Below the pieces are notes generated by a model that was given only the letters and a program-made list of their open reading frames with translations, was not told the origin of the DNA and did no database searches. From the NCBI GenBank assembly GCA_963701675.1, contig OY969623.1, forward strand, positions 5,022,001 through 5,086,000: 64,000 nt of DNA, written 5' to 3'. Below are positions 47,122 through 57,621 of this stretch, piece by piece. Position 1 is the first letter of the stretch. Every line of letters begins with the position of its first letter. Made by a program: the position numbers and the translations under genes. This DNA is from G963701675 sp963701675 (lineage in GTDB: Bacteria > Planctomycetota > Planctomycetia > Gemmatales > Gemmataceae).

Positions 47122-48732
47122 TTGAGGGCCTGGCGCTACCGCGACACGGCCGTGTTCGTGTTGTTGGCTTGCCTGGTCCCCCTTTGGTACTCGCTGTACA
47201 CCAAGCACATTTGGGAAGATTTTTTCATCACGTTTCGGCACAGCCAAAATCTGTGTGAAGGTCACGGTCTTGTCTACAACCCGGGCGAGCGCGTGCACGG
47301 GTTCACATCGCCCCTGGGCACGTTGTTGCCCGCTGCTACCTACGTGGCGACCGGCGCCTCGTCGTATTCGTCGGCCCTGTGGGTGTTTCGCATTCTCAGC
47401 ATCGCGGCGTTTTGCACCGGTGGATTCCTCGTCTATCGACGGCTTCATGAACTGACCAATTGCCATCCGCTTCTCAAATACGGGTTTGCCATTTTCTTTG
47501 CGTTCGAGGCGAAGTCCGTGTCGTTTTCCGTCAACGGCATGGAAACGGGCTTCATGTTGCTGTTCGTCGGCTGGGGCGTGTATCTACTCTTTGCCGACAC
47601 CCCACGCAGTTGGGTGCAAATGGGATTGTGCTGGGCGGGATTGATGTGGACCCGGCCGGACGGTTTCATTGCCGTCGCCGCTCTCGTCATCGCCAACCTC
47701 GTCTTTTTTGCCGAGTCACGAAAAACCACGGTAGTGGCCGTGGCGAAAAGCAGCATGCTCGCGGCAATTCTGTATTCGCCCTGGCTGTTTTGGGCGTGGA
47801 GCTACTACGGTTCGCCGATTCCCAACACCGCCTTGGCCAAAGCGCAATGCACCGGCGCGGGATTTCGGCAGCACACTCAACATGATGTACAACAACTTCC
47901 CCCTTCGCACGGCCCAGTGCTTCGCGCCGACCTATTTCCACAATTTCTGGGATCCGTCGCCGTGGATCAATTACACCGCGCACGCGCTCGGACTCTTCTG
48001 TGCCCTCTATTGGTTGCTACCAGTGCGAGAGCGTATCGGACGTGCGGCGTCGTTGGGTTTTTTCATCATGTGTCTTTACTTCTCGTACATGGCGATGCCG
48101 TTTCCGTGGTATATACCACCGGCCACCCTGCTCGGTTTGATTGCACTGATCTCCGGCGTCTCCATTCTCGCCGCCCGTTTCGAAATCGCCACATGGCCAC
48201 GCGGCTTGCTGGCAGCCGCCGGTCTCATTTGCATCGGGACGCCGATCGTCGGGTTCTTCGTTCTCAATGCACGCTTGATGCGCATTCAAGAGAAGAACGT
48301 CGAAATGGGCAATCGCGCGCAGGTGGGGCTGTGGCTGAAGGATCAAGTGCAGCCGAACGAAAGCGTTTTCCTCGAGCCCGTCGGATACATCGGCTACTTC
48401 AGCGGCGCCAAGATCGTCGACTTTCCGGGGCTGGTATCGCCCCAGGTCGTCAAGCTCATGAAGGAAAAAAAGCTCTCGCTCTTTTCGTTGATTCCGGACA
48501 TTCAACCGGACTGGGTGGTCTTGCGCACGGCGAAGCCGTGATCATGGAACAAGCCAATGCGGCATTTCGGAAATCCTATGTGCCCATGAAGCGGTTCGAC
48601 GTGAACGGAAGGTGCGCGAAGTATGCGTCCATGCCCGGCGCGAAGTATATGGCCATTGATTCCATTTTCATTGTGTACAAGCGACGAGACTCGCTTGCCG
48701 GCACACCGGGGCACTCATCGGCGGGGTCGTGA
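47122..48732 (+). pseudogene. polytopic GT-C-like membrane protein, two frameshifts
   Basis: The first part (AVFVLLACLVPLWYSLYTKH; GFTSPLGTLLPAATYVATGA; SFSVNGMETGFMLLFVGWGV) runs to about 47,840. Here the frame changes, and MMYNNFPLRTAQCFAPTYFH to QPDWVVLRT continues in another frame until about 48,529, where a GG (GGG expected) returns it to the first frame (GEAVIMEQANAAFRKSYVPM to 48732). Joined, the protein has about ten membrane helices and a C-terminal soluble part and is about 535 aa. The only start in frame is TTG 47122, which has no ribosome-binding site, so the true start is uncertain. Its end overlaps the next gene's ATG by 4 nt. Confidence 0.65.
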
Positions 48733-50129
48733 TGGAGACAGGTGCAAGTGAAACCGCCATCGCTCCGAGACCGAATTCGTGGGCCCGGGTAGGTTGGCTT
48801 GCGCTCGCCGTTTGCATTGGCCTCTTGCTAATCGACCTTCCACGTCATGTACCCGGTGCCGGCCTGGATGATTCCTGGATGGCGGCCTACGGGCACTTTT
48901 TCAAGCACAAGTTCCAAGCCGGCACGAACTACGTCTTCACGTACGGGCCTTTGGGCCTACTGCTTTTCCCGGTGTATGACGTCGATTTGTTCTGGGCCAA
49001 ACTCCTCGCTGAATTGGTCGTCAAGCTGGTGTTCGGTCTAACGGTAGTCGAGCTTTTCAGGTCGCAGGCGTCCGGCGCGGCACGCCTGGCTTTAGGCCTC
49101 ATGCTATTGATCTTCGCCCAGTTCATTGCCGATCGGTACGACGCACTATACACAGCCGTAGCCCTCATGCATTTGCTTCGTCTCGTCGATTCACCGTCTG
49201 AGCCGGTTCGTTTTTCAGCCGTGTGTCGTTGCGTTCTGCTCGGCCTACTGTCGTTGACGAAATTCACTCTTGTGTCGTTCATCGGCGTGAGTGTGTTGAT
49301 GATTCTCGCTTACTTCATCGCATCACGGCGCTGGCGCGACGCAGCCGTCGTCGCGCTGTCCTATATCGGTACCGTCGTCATCGGTTGGATGGCGCTCGGC
49401 CAGGATTTGCGAAACGTGCCCGCCTATCTCGCGACTAGTATCGAATTGACCATGGGTTACAGCGAAGCCATGGCGCTGGTTGGTACGCCACTGGAACTCT
49501 ACCTCGGGCTCGCGATTGTATTGCTTGCACTTTTTGCGGTTCTGAGTGGCGTCCGCACGGGTTGTCTCGAACTCGCGCAACTGACTAAGATCGGACTTCT
49601 TGCCCTGGGCATTGCCGTAGCGTGGAAACAAGGTTTCGTGCGACACGACAAGTGGCACGCGGGCATATTCTTCGCGTTTGCGATCTGGATTCCGTTTTTG
49701 CTTCCTTCCGTAGTCCCATTAGGCGTTTGGCGAAGTCCAGCACGTAAGCTCCTTTGGACGGTGCTTGTCATCGTCGCGGTCGGTAGCTGCTGGTATTTGT
49801 GCAACGTCCGCAATGGTTGGACTCATCTGGTTCGGAACGTGGAAGGAGTCGCCGCGCCGGCACGGATGATGCGCGAGTTGGAGGCACAACGCCGATTCGT
49901 TGCGAGGCAATGGAGTCTTCCGCGCGCTCGGGCCGTCACGGGCGACGCTCCGGTCGACTTGTTTTCGCACGAGCAAGGCGTCGCGCTTATGAACGGGTTC
50001 AACTGGCATCCCCGGCCGGTGTTTCAAAGCTATTCTGCCTACACGCCGGCGTTGGCCGCACGCAACGCGCAGCTTTTACGACCAGGATGGCGCACCGGAT
50101 TTCGTGCTCTTCAAGCTTCAAACCATTGA
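48729..50129 (+). CDS. polytopic membrane protein, N-terminal part of a frameshifted gene
   Basis: 466 aa as read: about ten membrane helices beginning WLALAVCIGLLLIDLPRH, with PGAGLDDSWMAAYGHFF and NYVFTYGPLGLLLFPVYD early on. At 50074-50077 a run of four T (three expected) breaks the frame; with three, NAQL continues as YDQDGAPDFVLFKLQTID in the next entry. The intact protein would be about 790 aa. It resembles the other GT-C-like proteins of the cluster in layout (membrane domain plus soluble end). Confidence 0.7.
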   Translation: MMETGASETAIAPRPNSWARVGWLALAVCIGLLLIDLPRHVPGAGLDDSWMAAYGHFFKHKFQAGTNYVFTYGPLGLLLFPVYDVDLFWAKLLAELVVKLVFGLTVVELFRSQASGAARLALGLMLLIFAQFIADRYDALYTAVALMHLLRLVDSPSEPVRFSAVCRCVLLGLLSLTKFTLVSFIGVSVLMILAYFIASRRWRDAAVVALSYIGTVVIGWMALGQDLRNVPAYLATSIELTMGYSEAMALVGTPLELYLGLAIVLLALFAVLSGVRTGCLELAQLTKIGLLALGIAVAWKQGFVRHDKWHAGIFFAFAIWIPFLLPSVVPLGVWRSPARKLLWTVLVIVAVGSCWYLCNVRNGWTHLVRNVEGVAAPARMMRELEAQRRFVARQWSLPRARAVTGDAPVDLFSHEQGVALMNGFNWHPRPVFQSYSAYTPALAARNAQLLRPGWRTGFRALQASNH

Positions 50130-51099
50130 CTCCCGGCTGCCGATGCTGGATGACGGCGACTCGATCCTTCGAATCCTGAGAAACTATCGGCCACTTCTTT
50201 CGGAACAAAGTTTCGTGCTTTTTCAAAAGACGGCCAACTGCGCGGGTGATCGCGGTCTAACGGGAACACCGGTCGTGCGAAGGCGGATCAAGTTCGACGA
50301 AGAAGTCACACTCGACAGCAGCAACGGCAGTCCGATACGCGTGGCCTTGGATTTCAGGCACACGGCCGGCGGCAAGCTGTGCAAACTGATCCACAAAGTC
50401 CCGCACCTATCCATCCGCGTGCGCACCGCCGATTCCCAGACTTCGACCTACCGCATCAACCCGGCCATGGCGCGTGCTGGATTTCTGCTAAGCCCGCTGA
50501 TCGCGAACACCAGGGACATCTTGGACTTGTATGGCGACGCCGGCGGCAAGCGCGTCATATCGTTCTGTGTCGTTTCAGATCACGACACCAGGACGTACTA
50601 CAAGTCGCATGTGCGAATGACCGTGGAACGGACCGAACTCGAGGTGTGTGCGAAGTTGGATCAGCGCCAGCTTACGGGGCTCAAGTACCCGCAGTTCGAA
50701 CCGACGCCGGAAGCGATGCAATCCGTGTTCGTTTGGCCGGTCGACGTTCATGGGCAGCACGTGGTCGTGGTTCATCCAGATGGCCTAGTCAAGCTGGCGG
50801 TGGCCCCCGGTGCGCGTGCTATCAAGGGACGGTACGGCATCCATCCCCTCGCCTATGAATCCGGCATTACGGACGGCGTGCGGTTCATTGTTGAGTTTCA
50901 GTCTGTGGATGGAAAGGCGGAAGTGCTCTTTGAACGTGACTTGGATCCGGTGGCAAACGGTCACGATCGCGGCATTCATCCGCTTGAGATTCCCTTGCCC
51001 GCGCATGGCGAGGGATACGTCGTCTTGAAGACTGCGAACGCGCCGGGGCGGCACGTGCTTTGGGATTGGTCTTATTGGTCCGACATCCGTGTCGAGTAG
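50104..51099 (+). CDS. soluble C-terminal part of the same frameshifted gene
   Basis: 331 residues beginning FKLQTIDSRLPMLDDGDSIL, without its own ribosome-binding site or signal. The content is strand-rich (RVALDFRHTAGGKLCKLIHK; LSIRVRTADSQTSTYRINPA) and it ends HVLWDWSYWSDIRVE. It joins the preceding frame if one T is removed near 50076. The last 28 bp overlap the end of the convergent gene at 51072. No family recognised for this domain. Confidence 0.6.
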   Translation: MLFKLQTIDSRLPMLDDGDSILRILRNYRPLLSEQSFVLFQKTANCAGDRGLTGTPVVRRRIKFDEEVTLDSSNGSPIRVALDFRHTAGGKLCKLIHKVPHLSIRVRTADSQTSTYRINPAMARAGFLLSPLIANTRDILDLYGDAGGKRVISFCVVSDHDTRTYYKSHVRMTVERTELEVCAKLDQRQLTGLKYPQFEPTPEAMQSVFVWPVDVHGQHVVVVHPDGLVKLAVAPGARAIKGRYGIHPLAYESGITDGVRFIVEFQSVDGKAEVLFERDLDPVANGHDRGIHPLEIPLPAHGEGYVVLKTANAPGRHVLWDWSYWSDIRVE

Positions 51100-52640
51100 G
51101 CGTCGCCATTCGCCGGACGGCGTCGATACAGCGTGGCCGTTTCGGTCCGATGGACGGCAGTCCAGTCCCGTGAATCACTCAGGCAACGGTCAAAGCCCGA
51201 TCCCGAACGGGTCAGCGCGAGCTCGAATGGGCCGTACTTGTCGGCCCATTGTTGCATGCAGTGTTCCGTATCATTCCACTCCGCATGCACATACTCGTGG
51301 AGCCAGCCGTCCCCGTAAAGCTCACATCGGTCGTCCACGAACACCTGAAATCCAGGCGTGTGATAAATAAGGAACCCGCCGAAGAGGTACTCGTTGAATA
51401 TTGGCACGGCCCTGTCTCGTTTCCCCTGATACTGCTTAAGCTCAGGCAGGATCTCAATGGGCCAATACGACGGATCGAGTCGTGCCCAGCCATGACCGAT
51501 CACCGGGAGCGGAACGCGCGCCGCTTGGAAAACCACGGCCAAAAGCACGACCCCCGCCGGCAGGAGCGCCGGGCGCCACCATGCCGAATGCACCGGGCGC
51601 GGGGCGGCGGCCGGCATTTGAAACAGGTCGCTGCCCGACTGGGCGATTCGCTGCGCCCAGCGATTGTAGGGCAGCATCTCCGCGATTGCCAACATGCCGC
51701 CGATCGCGAACAGCGGTGCATGCCGAATGCGTGAACATGTCAAAAGGAACCACACCAGCGGCAGCAACCACGTCATCCGCGGCCAGCGTGGCATCGTGCC
51801 AAGCAGGACAACCAGATAGACGGCCGCGAAAACCAGGACGATCCAACCGTCCGATTTCGTTGGGTCAAGAGGCGCGTGCTCGACAATGATCTGCGGAAGA
51901 TCGCCGGCCATGATCGTGCTCCAAATCCGCGGCATGCCCAGTCCGTACGGATTAACCAGAATCGTCAGTGCACACGCCGCAATGATCGCTGCGAAGACGA
52001 CGGCTTCCCGAAGGCTGACAATCGGCGAATCGATTCGGACGAGCCGATAACCCGACCAGCCGGCGAGAGCGATGCCCATCGTTGCCAATCCGCCCAACAT
52101 TCCTCCGTGAAGGTTGGTCCAGACCATGTAGATCGGGACCAACCACCACATCCGCCGCAGGGTTTTCCGGCCGGATTCGAAATCGAGAAGAAAGGCAAAC
52201 GTGAATGCCATCCCTGCCATCGTGGCGATGTGCGGCCGGATGTGGAAATGGGATGAACTCGCCGCCATCGTCAATCCGACGGCGACCGTCGCCAACGACC
52301 AGTGCAAGCCGGCGCGAATGAGCCGATGGGCCAGCCACGTGAACAAGCCGGCCAAGATCGTGACCGTCGCCAGCAGCAGTGTGTCGAGGCCGTCGATGCG
52401 GTGGAGCAAGGCCATCAGGCATTCGCCGAGCCATTGATGGGGACTCCACGGGTGGCCGGCAAACGTGAAACTGAACGTGTCCTGATAAATGAGCTGATGC
52501 GTTGCGAGCATCTGCTCACCGACGACGGTGTGCCAGAATGTGCCGGGGTCCTGCAAGAACCTGCTTCGGCCGCCGATCAGAAGCAGCAGCCAAAGTCCGA
52601 TAAAGATGCCGGTCTCTGCCCGCCAGTATCGTTTGAGCAT
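51072..52640 (-). CDS. polytopic membrane protein conserved in style with the cluster
   Basis: 522 aa with about ten membrane helices. The first loop carries FLQDPGTFWHTVVGEQML and QDTFSFTFAGHPWSPHQWLG, a pattern I have seen in Planctomycete GT-C-like proteins. A soluble C-terminal domain follows (ELKQYQGKRDRAVPIFNEYL; GFQVFVDDRCELYGDGWLHE). AGGA lies 8 nt before ATG 52640. It is the last gene of the minus-strand run starting with YfhO at 57448. Its 3' end overlaps that of the convergent plus-strand gene. Confidence 0.7.
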   Translation of the reverse strand: MLKRYWRAETGIFIGLWLLLLIGGRSRFLQDPGTFWHTVVGEQMLATHQLIYQDTFSFTFAGHPWSPHQWLGECLMALLHRIDGLDTLLLATVTILAGLFTWLAHRLIRAGLHWSLATVAVGLTMAASSSHFHIRPHIATMAGMAFTFAFLLDFESGRKTLRRMWWLVPIYMVWTNLHGGMLGGLATMGIALAGWSGYRLVRIDSPIVSLREAVVFAAIIAACALTILVNPYGLGMPRIWSTIMAGDLPQIIVEHAPLDPTKSDGWIVLVFAAVYLVVLLGTMPRWPRMTWLLPLVWFLLTCSRIRHAPLFAIGGMLAIAEMLPYNRWAQRIAQSGSDLFQMPAAAPRPVHSAWWRPALLPAGVVLLAVVFQAARVPLPVIGHGWARLDPSYWPIEILPELKQYQGKRDRAVPIFNEYLFGGFLIYHTPGFQVFVDDRCELYGDGWLHEYVHAEWNDTEHCMQQWADKYGPFELALTRSGSGFDRCLSDSRDWTAVHRTETATLYRRRPANGDAYSTRMSDQ

Positions 52641-52649
52641 CGTCAGATC

Positions 52650-53825
52650 CTAAACGGTGGCCGCACAAGGTCGGCGAAGAAGCAAATAGGCAACGAGGAT
52701 CGTCGGCGTCATCCAGATGAAGGCTGGATAGGTGACTTCTGCCAGATTCATCGCGAGTGCAACGGCATCGATGCCGAGGAAGCACGCCACCGCGAGTCGA
52801 ATCGTTCGCGGATCTCGGTTTGCCATGGCCGTGGCGCCGATTTGCAGGATGGGCAACAAGAGCACCACCAGGTCGAATACCCACGCCCCGTAAGCGGTCG
52901 TCAGAAACGAGACGAGAATCAGCACGGGAGCTTGCGCGGACCAATGCCAGGCCCGGCGATGGCGCGAATAGTAGTACGCAAACCAAACCACGCCCGCAGC
53001 GCAGGGAACGTACTGCAACCAGGTTCGCTCTTCGCCAAATATTAGCCGAAGGATTGCCCCAAGCGTCGGCGTGATGTTTTGCGACGGCGGATACGTAAAG
53101 GCGTAACGATACTGCATGAGCACCTGCGGATCGAAAGCCAGCGCCACCGCCACCCCAGTGAGTAAGGATAGAATCCCGCCCAAGAGCACGGCCCAGCGGC
53201 GTCTATCGATTGCCCAAATGAGAACCGCGAGTCCGAATAAGTAGACGAGTTGCGGCTTGACGGCCGGCAGAAGTAGAAAGGCGCCCGACAACCAGTCACT
53301 TCGACGCCGCTCCGAATTGAGAAACCCGATGATCCCTAAGAGTAACACGGCGCCGATTTGGCCCATTTGCAGGGCGATGAGCGTCGGCACGAAGATGAGG
53401 GAAACTAACCACGCCACGGCTCGATGCGACGTCGCGCCGCCGTAGAAGCGCCAAATCCAATCCGCGCAGATGAGGACCAACGCCGCGTTCAGGGCGAGCC
53501 ACAGCAGCCGGGCCGCCACGAACGGCATCGTCCCAAACGGCAGAACCAGCGGCAGGGCCCAGGGCGGATAATACATCATGTTGGGAAAGTCTTCGGCCCA
53601 ACCGAGTGGCTCTTGCAGCGTGAGCAACGCGCGCCAGTCGTAAGGATTGGCGCCCTCAGAAAGCAAACGGCCCGCGGACCAATACGCAATGAAATCTCCC
53701 GGTCCGAGCTTTTCGACGATGCGCGTCAAATCGAGAAAGGCAAATGCGGCCACCAACGTGACGCCCAGGGCAATCCACGCGACGAGGGGTCGTGAAGTCG
53801 CCGTCTGTGTTGCCGTCCGGGCCAT
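52650..53825 (-). CDS. DUF2029 (GT87-type) membrane protein, copy A
   Basis: 391 aa with about ten helices. Near residue 45 it shows DFIAYWSAGRLLSEGANPYD, the usual site of the GT87/DUF2029 family (polyprenyl-phosphate-mannose-dependent transferases), and then MMYYPPWALPLVLPFGTMPF. It is 9 bp from the next gene downstream and paralogous to the gene at 53839-55011. Acceptor unknown. Confidence 0.82.
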   Translation of the reverse strand: MARTATQTATSRPLVAWIALGVTLVAAFAFLDLTRIVEKLGPGDFIAYWSAGRLLSEGANPYDWRALLTLQEPLGWAEDFPNMMYYPPWALPLVLPFGTMPFVAARLLWLALNAALVLICADWIWRFYGGATSHRAVAWLVSLIFVPTLIALQMGQIGAVLLLGIIGFLNSERRRSDWLSGAFLLLPAVKPQLVYLFGLAVLIWAIDRRRWAVLLGGILSLLTGVAVALAFDPQVLMQYRYAFTYPPSQNITPTLGAILRLIFGEERTWLQYVPCAAGVVWFAYYYSRHRRAWHWSAQAPVLILVSFLTTAYGAWVFDLVVLLLPILQIGATAMANRDPRTIRLAVACFLGIDAVALAMNLAEVTYPAFIWMTPTILVAYLLLRRPCAATV

Positions 53826-53838
53826 TTAATTCTCGGGA

Positions 53839-55011
53839 TTAACAGGGTGCAAATGATGCCGCCGTTCGCCGTTGCCGGTTAAGCGTCCAGTAGCCGAAGA
53901 GCAGCATTGGCGTCATCCAGACGTGCCAGTATTGCTCGGCCCAGTGAACATTCATGGTCAGCAAGGCGAGGGCGTCGAAAGCGAATAACAGCATGAGTGC
54001 AAACGGCCATTCGGCGCGGGATTCGGTTACCCACACGGCAGCTTGGATCGTCGGCACCAACAGAATCACGAGGTCGAACGGCCAGGCGCCGTAGTTCGTC
54101 GTCAACAGCGAAGCGAAAAGCAAGATCGGCGCCTGTTCATTCCAATGCCAGTGCCCACGGTGACGCCAGCCATAAGAAACGAACCAAGCCAGGCCGGCTA
54201 CGACCGGGACATATTGCAACCATAGCTTGTCCGTGCCAAACGCGAGTCGAAGAACGGCGCCGAGCGTCGGTGACAGCATTTGCGGCGGCTGTTCCGTCAT
54301 GGCACGGTGGTATTGCTGAAGAACTTGCGGATTGAAGGCCAATGGAATAACGGTCATTACAGACAATGCGACGGCGCCGCCGATCAATACTCGCCATCGG
54401 CGCTGTTGCAAGGTCCACAGCATGACGGCAATCACGAACAGGTACGCCAAATGCGGCTTGATCGCCACGAGAGCCAGGCAAGCGCCGGCCGCCGTGTCGC
54501 GTCGTTGGTGAATGGCCCAAAGAAAACCGACAACACCGGCCAGGACCAACGGCGAAATCTGCCCCATCCGCAGTGAGAAGAACACCGGCACGAACGCGGC
54601 AGCCGTCAACCACGAAGTCCAACGGCGACGAGGGTTTCCGCCGTAGTATCGCCATAGCCAATCGGCACATATCCAAATCAGGAGAACATTCGCCGTGACC
54701 CACACGACAAAACCGATTCGAGCGGGCAGCAGGGCGAAGGGCATCGCGATGGCCAACGTCCAGGGCGGGTTCCACATCATGATGGCATCGGTCAGTTCCG
54801 GACTGGCGGAGCGCTCGATCGCATAAATGATCGCGGCGTCATACGGATTCTGGCTCTCCAGATTGGCGCGACCGGCTGCCCAATACTCGACAAAGTCCTG
54901 AAGTGATGCGTCGGCGAACCATACGATCGCAACGACGCACGCGGCAACGCCGATGAGCACGGGGTAGCGGAGTTCGGTCCGCGATGGTTGAGGATTAACG
55001 AGCGAAAGCAC
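53839..55011 (-). CDS. DUF2029 (GT87-type) membrane protein, copy B
   Basis: 390 aa from GTG 55011 (VLSLVNPQPSRTELRYP), which overlaps the end of the YfhO gene by 17 nt; an upstream start at 55071 would overlap more. It has the family site DFVEYWAAGRANLESQNPYD and MMWNPPWTLAIAMPFALLPA, and later YYGGNPRRRW, parallel to copy A (DWIWRFYGG). Probably a tandem duplicate of copy A that has diverged strongly. Same membrane topology, about ten helices. Confidence 0.8.
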   Translation of the reverse strand: MLSLVNPQPSRTELRYPVLIGVAACVVAIVWFADASLQDFVEYWAAGRANLESQNPYDAAIIYAIERSASPELTDAIMMWNPPWTLAIAMPFALLPARIGFVVWVTANVLLIWICADWLWRYYGGNPRRRWTSWLTAAAFVPVFFSLRMGQISPLVLAGVVGFLWAIHQRRDTAAGACLALVAIKPHLAYLFVIAVMLWTLQQRRWRVLIGGAVALSVMTVIPLAFNPQVLQQYHRAMTEQPPQMLSPTLGAVLRLAFGTDKLWLQYVPVVAGLAWFVSYGWRHRGHWHWNEQAPILLFASLLTTNYGAWPFDLVILLVPTIQAAVWVTESRAEWPFALMLLFAFDALALLTMNVHWAEQYWHVWMTPMLLFGYWTLNRQRRTAASFAPC

Positions 55012-57448
55012 TGGACACCGTTTGCGTATGGTGACTCGGCCTACGACCGATGCGATTTGCAAACACGGCAACGAGAATAATCAATCCGACCGCGAGGCCG
55101 GCAAAAAGGGTGATCCGTTTCCCCCACCACAGGGACTTCGGTTCGAACTTGAATACCACCCGGTTTGCGCCGGCAGGAAGTTCCACGGCACGGAACAGAT
55201 AATTCGCGCGGTAGACGTGCGCCGGCTGACCGTCGATGGTGCAAGTCCATCCGGGAAACCACACATCCGACAGCACGAGAAACCCACCGGCTCCTCTACC
55301 CGCATCGATGTCGATTTGATTGGGTCGATATTGAGTGACGGCAACGGGTCGGTATTCACCCCCGTGTGCCGACGACTTTTCCTTTGAGAATCCTTCAAGC
55401 AGCACGGCACGACGGAAGTCGGTCAATTTGAGCCTTGCCAAAACTTCGTGCTGCGGGGGCAGCTCCGCGGCTTTGGGCACGACAAACGATCGAGGTAGCA
55501 CATTTTGGTTTTCGTAGACCACGTATGGCGGTAACTGCTGTATGCCGCAATCACGGCCCAGTGGTTGCACAGAAATGATGTCGAATGTCGTTGGTGTTGG
55601 GTCATCCATCACGTTTTGCCAATGCGCGCGGGCTAAGTCGTCCGGGACCGTTACGGCCAAAGGCATCTCCGCCGGTTGCAGCAGGAAGCGTAATCCCAAC
55701 AAGTCGGCAAGCGCTTGGTTCTTGATCGGAAAGGCGCCGACCAAGGGCCCCGTAAACATGCCGTCCAACGCCTCCAACGGTTTGTCGTCGTCGGCAATGA
55801 ACTGGAGGAACTCCTTATAGCGGCGCACGTCGATTGGATTGAAGCCTCGCAATGGTTCGACTTTGGCAATTGCCGGTAGTCCCGGCCATAGCGGCGTGTG
55901 ATTGGTGGAGAAATCGGGCGGCGCGTAATCCATCACTCGCCCATGTTTCTCTCGCTGGCCGGAGAGGTAGCGAACACAGGCGGAAGGCGCGTAGATTTCC
56001 GTCTCAGGCCGAACGGCGACCAACGGCCAGGAAAGTACGCCAATGTCGATCAGAAGCAACGCCACCCACGCACCGGCCAGCCACGGGTATTTCGACGGCA
56101 CCGCGAAGGTGAGCAATGCATATGCGCAGGGTATAGTGAGAAGCAAACCAAGCCAATAAGGATGAAAACGAACGGCGATGTCGTCGCGCTGCAACATGAG
56201 CGCTAGGGCCAAGACGCCGGTGGCGATGAGGATACATGCAACGAGCTTCACGAAAACGCGACGACACCGGAGACGGGAATCGAGCGAAATTCCCTCTGGA
56301 CTCGTGAGCATCTGGACGACACGGCCGGCGAGTAACGATGCCGGCAGAGCAGCTATCAGCAGCATTCTCGACGGCAGCCGAAACAGCCGAAAACCGGGCA
56401 AGGACTGCAAGACCGCCGCGCCGCCGAGACTGAAAACAAGCATTCCCAGAAGCACACCGATTTCGAACCGAGTTCGGCGTCCGCCTGCCAACGGCGCCAT
56501 CGCAAGCAGCGTTAGCCAGAGGATGCCAAGCCCCGCGCGATTCTCCCAGGAATTCGGCTCCGTTGTAATGGGCGGACCTACCAGCCCCACCAATGTGCGG
56601 AACCCATCGGCGAAGTAACTCGCGGACAGGCTCACGCCGGCGGATCGGCTGGCTTCCGATGCACTCTCAAGGCTCGGTAACAACTGAATGGCGCCGAGCA
56701 AAACGGCGACGAGCGCTGTCCAAAGTCCTAATCCCGCCCAGATGGCGATCGCCCGAACCAACGGAAGTGGAGCGCGACGGCCGGCGCCATCGAGGTATCC
56801 CGCCTGGGCGAGCGCCGCGCCGAGTGTCCAGACAGCGACGAACAAGCCCGAATAAAGCGTGAGGTATGGATAAGCACACAGAATCAAGAGCGCGAACGCT
56901 GCACCTGCCCATGTTGCTCGGACGAGACTTCGCCGTTCGAGCGCCTGTTCCAACCACAACAGCACGAGCGGCAGCCAGGCAAGGGCGATCATGTTGTAGT
57001 GCCCGCCGGCGAGAAGGTGGAGCAGCCATTTGCCCGCAAGCATGTAGCCGACGCCGGCGACAAAAGCGCCGGCGCCGCGGAGTCCTCGGCGCCATGCATA
57101 GGCGTACATGCACCAGCCGGCGGCAATGACGTGCAACACCACCAGCCAGCTCATCGCCGCCCCGAGCCAATCGGTGGGTAACCACATGAGTGAAAGGTGT
57201 AACGGGTAGAACGCGGACGCCCCGATGTCATGAACAAACGGCATCCCGCCAAAGATGTACGGACACCACAGTGGGACTTCACCCGTTTCTTGCCACGACT
57301 GAACCTGGAAGTGTTTGTACGCCAGATGAAAAGTCAGTAGGTCGGACGTATCGGAGTAAAGGGTCTGTGTGGGGTGGAGCACAAGGTCGCTAAAAAACAG
57401 CAACCCGAGGATGCCGATCCCGGCAATGGCCTTCCGGGGAGTGAACAT
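54995..57448 (-). CDS. YfhO-family membrane protein
   Basis: 817 aa from ATG 57448, with a dozen or so membrane helices. The early motif SDTSDLLTFHLAYKHFQVQS and CPYIFGGMPFVHDIGASAFY, and the C-terminal block FLVLSDVWFPGWTCTIDGQP followed by YRANYLFRAVELPAGANRVV, are typical of YfhO, a family linked in Gram-positives to glycosylation of lipoteichoic acid. First gene of the minus-strand run. The upstream region (about 170 bp) is shared with the divergent aldehyde dehydrogenase gene. Confidence 0.85.
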   Translation of the reverse strand: MFTPRKAIAGIGILGLLFFSDLVLHPTQTLYSDTSDLLTFHLAYKHFQVQSWQETGEVPLWCPYIFGGMPFVHDIGASAFYPLHLSLMWLPTDWLGAAMSWLVVLHVIAAGWCMYAYAWRRGLRGAGAFVAGVGYMLAGKWLLHLLAGGHYNMIALAWLPLVLLWLEQALERRSLVRATWAGAAFALLILCAYPYLTLYSGLFVAVWTLGAALAQAGYLDGAGRRAPLPLVRAIAIWAGLGLWTALVAVLLGAIQLLPSLESASEASRSAGVSLSASYFADGFRTLVGLVGPPITTEPNSWENRAGLGILWLTLLAMAPLAGGRRTRFEIGVLLGMLVFSLGGAAVLQSLPGFRLFRLPSRMLLIAALPASLLAGRVVQMLTSPEGISLDSRLRCRRVFVKLVACILIATGVLALALMLQRDDIAVRFHPYWLGLLLTIPCAYALLTFAVPSKYPWLAGAWVALLLIDIGVLSWPLVAVRPETEIYAPSACVRYLSGQREKHGRVMDYAPPDFSTNHTPLWPGLPAIAKVEPLRGFNPIDVRRYKEFLQFIADDDKPLEALDGMFTGPLVGAFPIKNQALADLLGLRFLLQPAEMPLAVTVPDDLARAHWQNVMDDPTPTTFDIISVQPLGRDCGIQQLPPYVVYENQNVLPRSFVVPKAAELPPQHEVLARLKLTDFRRAVLLEGFSKEKSSAHGGEYRPVAVTQYRPNQIDIDAGRGAGGFLVLSDVWFPGWTCTIDGQPAHVYRANYLFRAVELPAGANRVVFKFEPKSLWWGKRITLFAGLAVGLIILVAVFANRIGRRPSHHTQTVSSAFAR

Positions 57449-57621
57449 GCTTGCAATCCCACCGATGTGCGCAGCGAATCCGCAACGCAACCATAGGCCA
57501 TGAGCACCAGCGGGGCAAATCGCGAGTGTGCAGTAGCACATCGTGACAGGATGGGGCCGCGGGCGTAAACTAAAGGAACCACCCGTTTCCGATCCCGACC
57601 TGAGCAAAGGAGATTGTGCCA

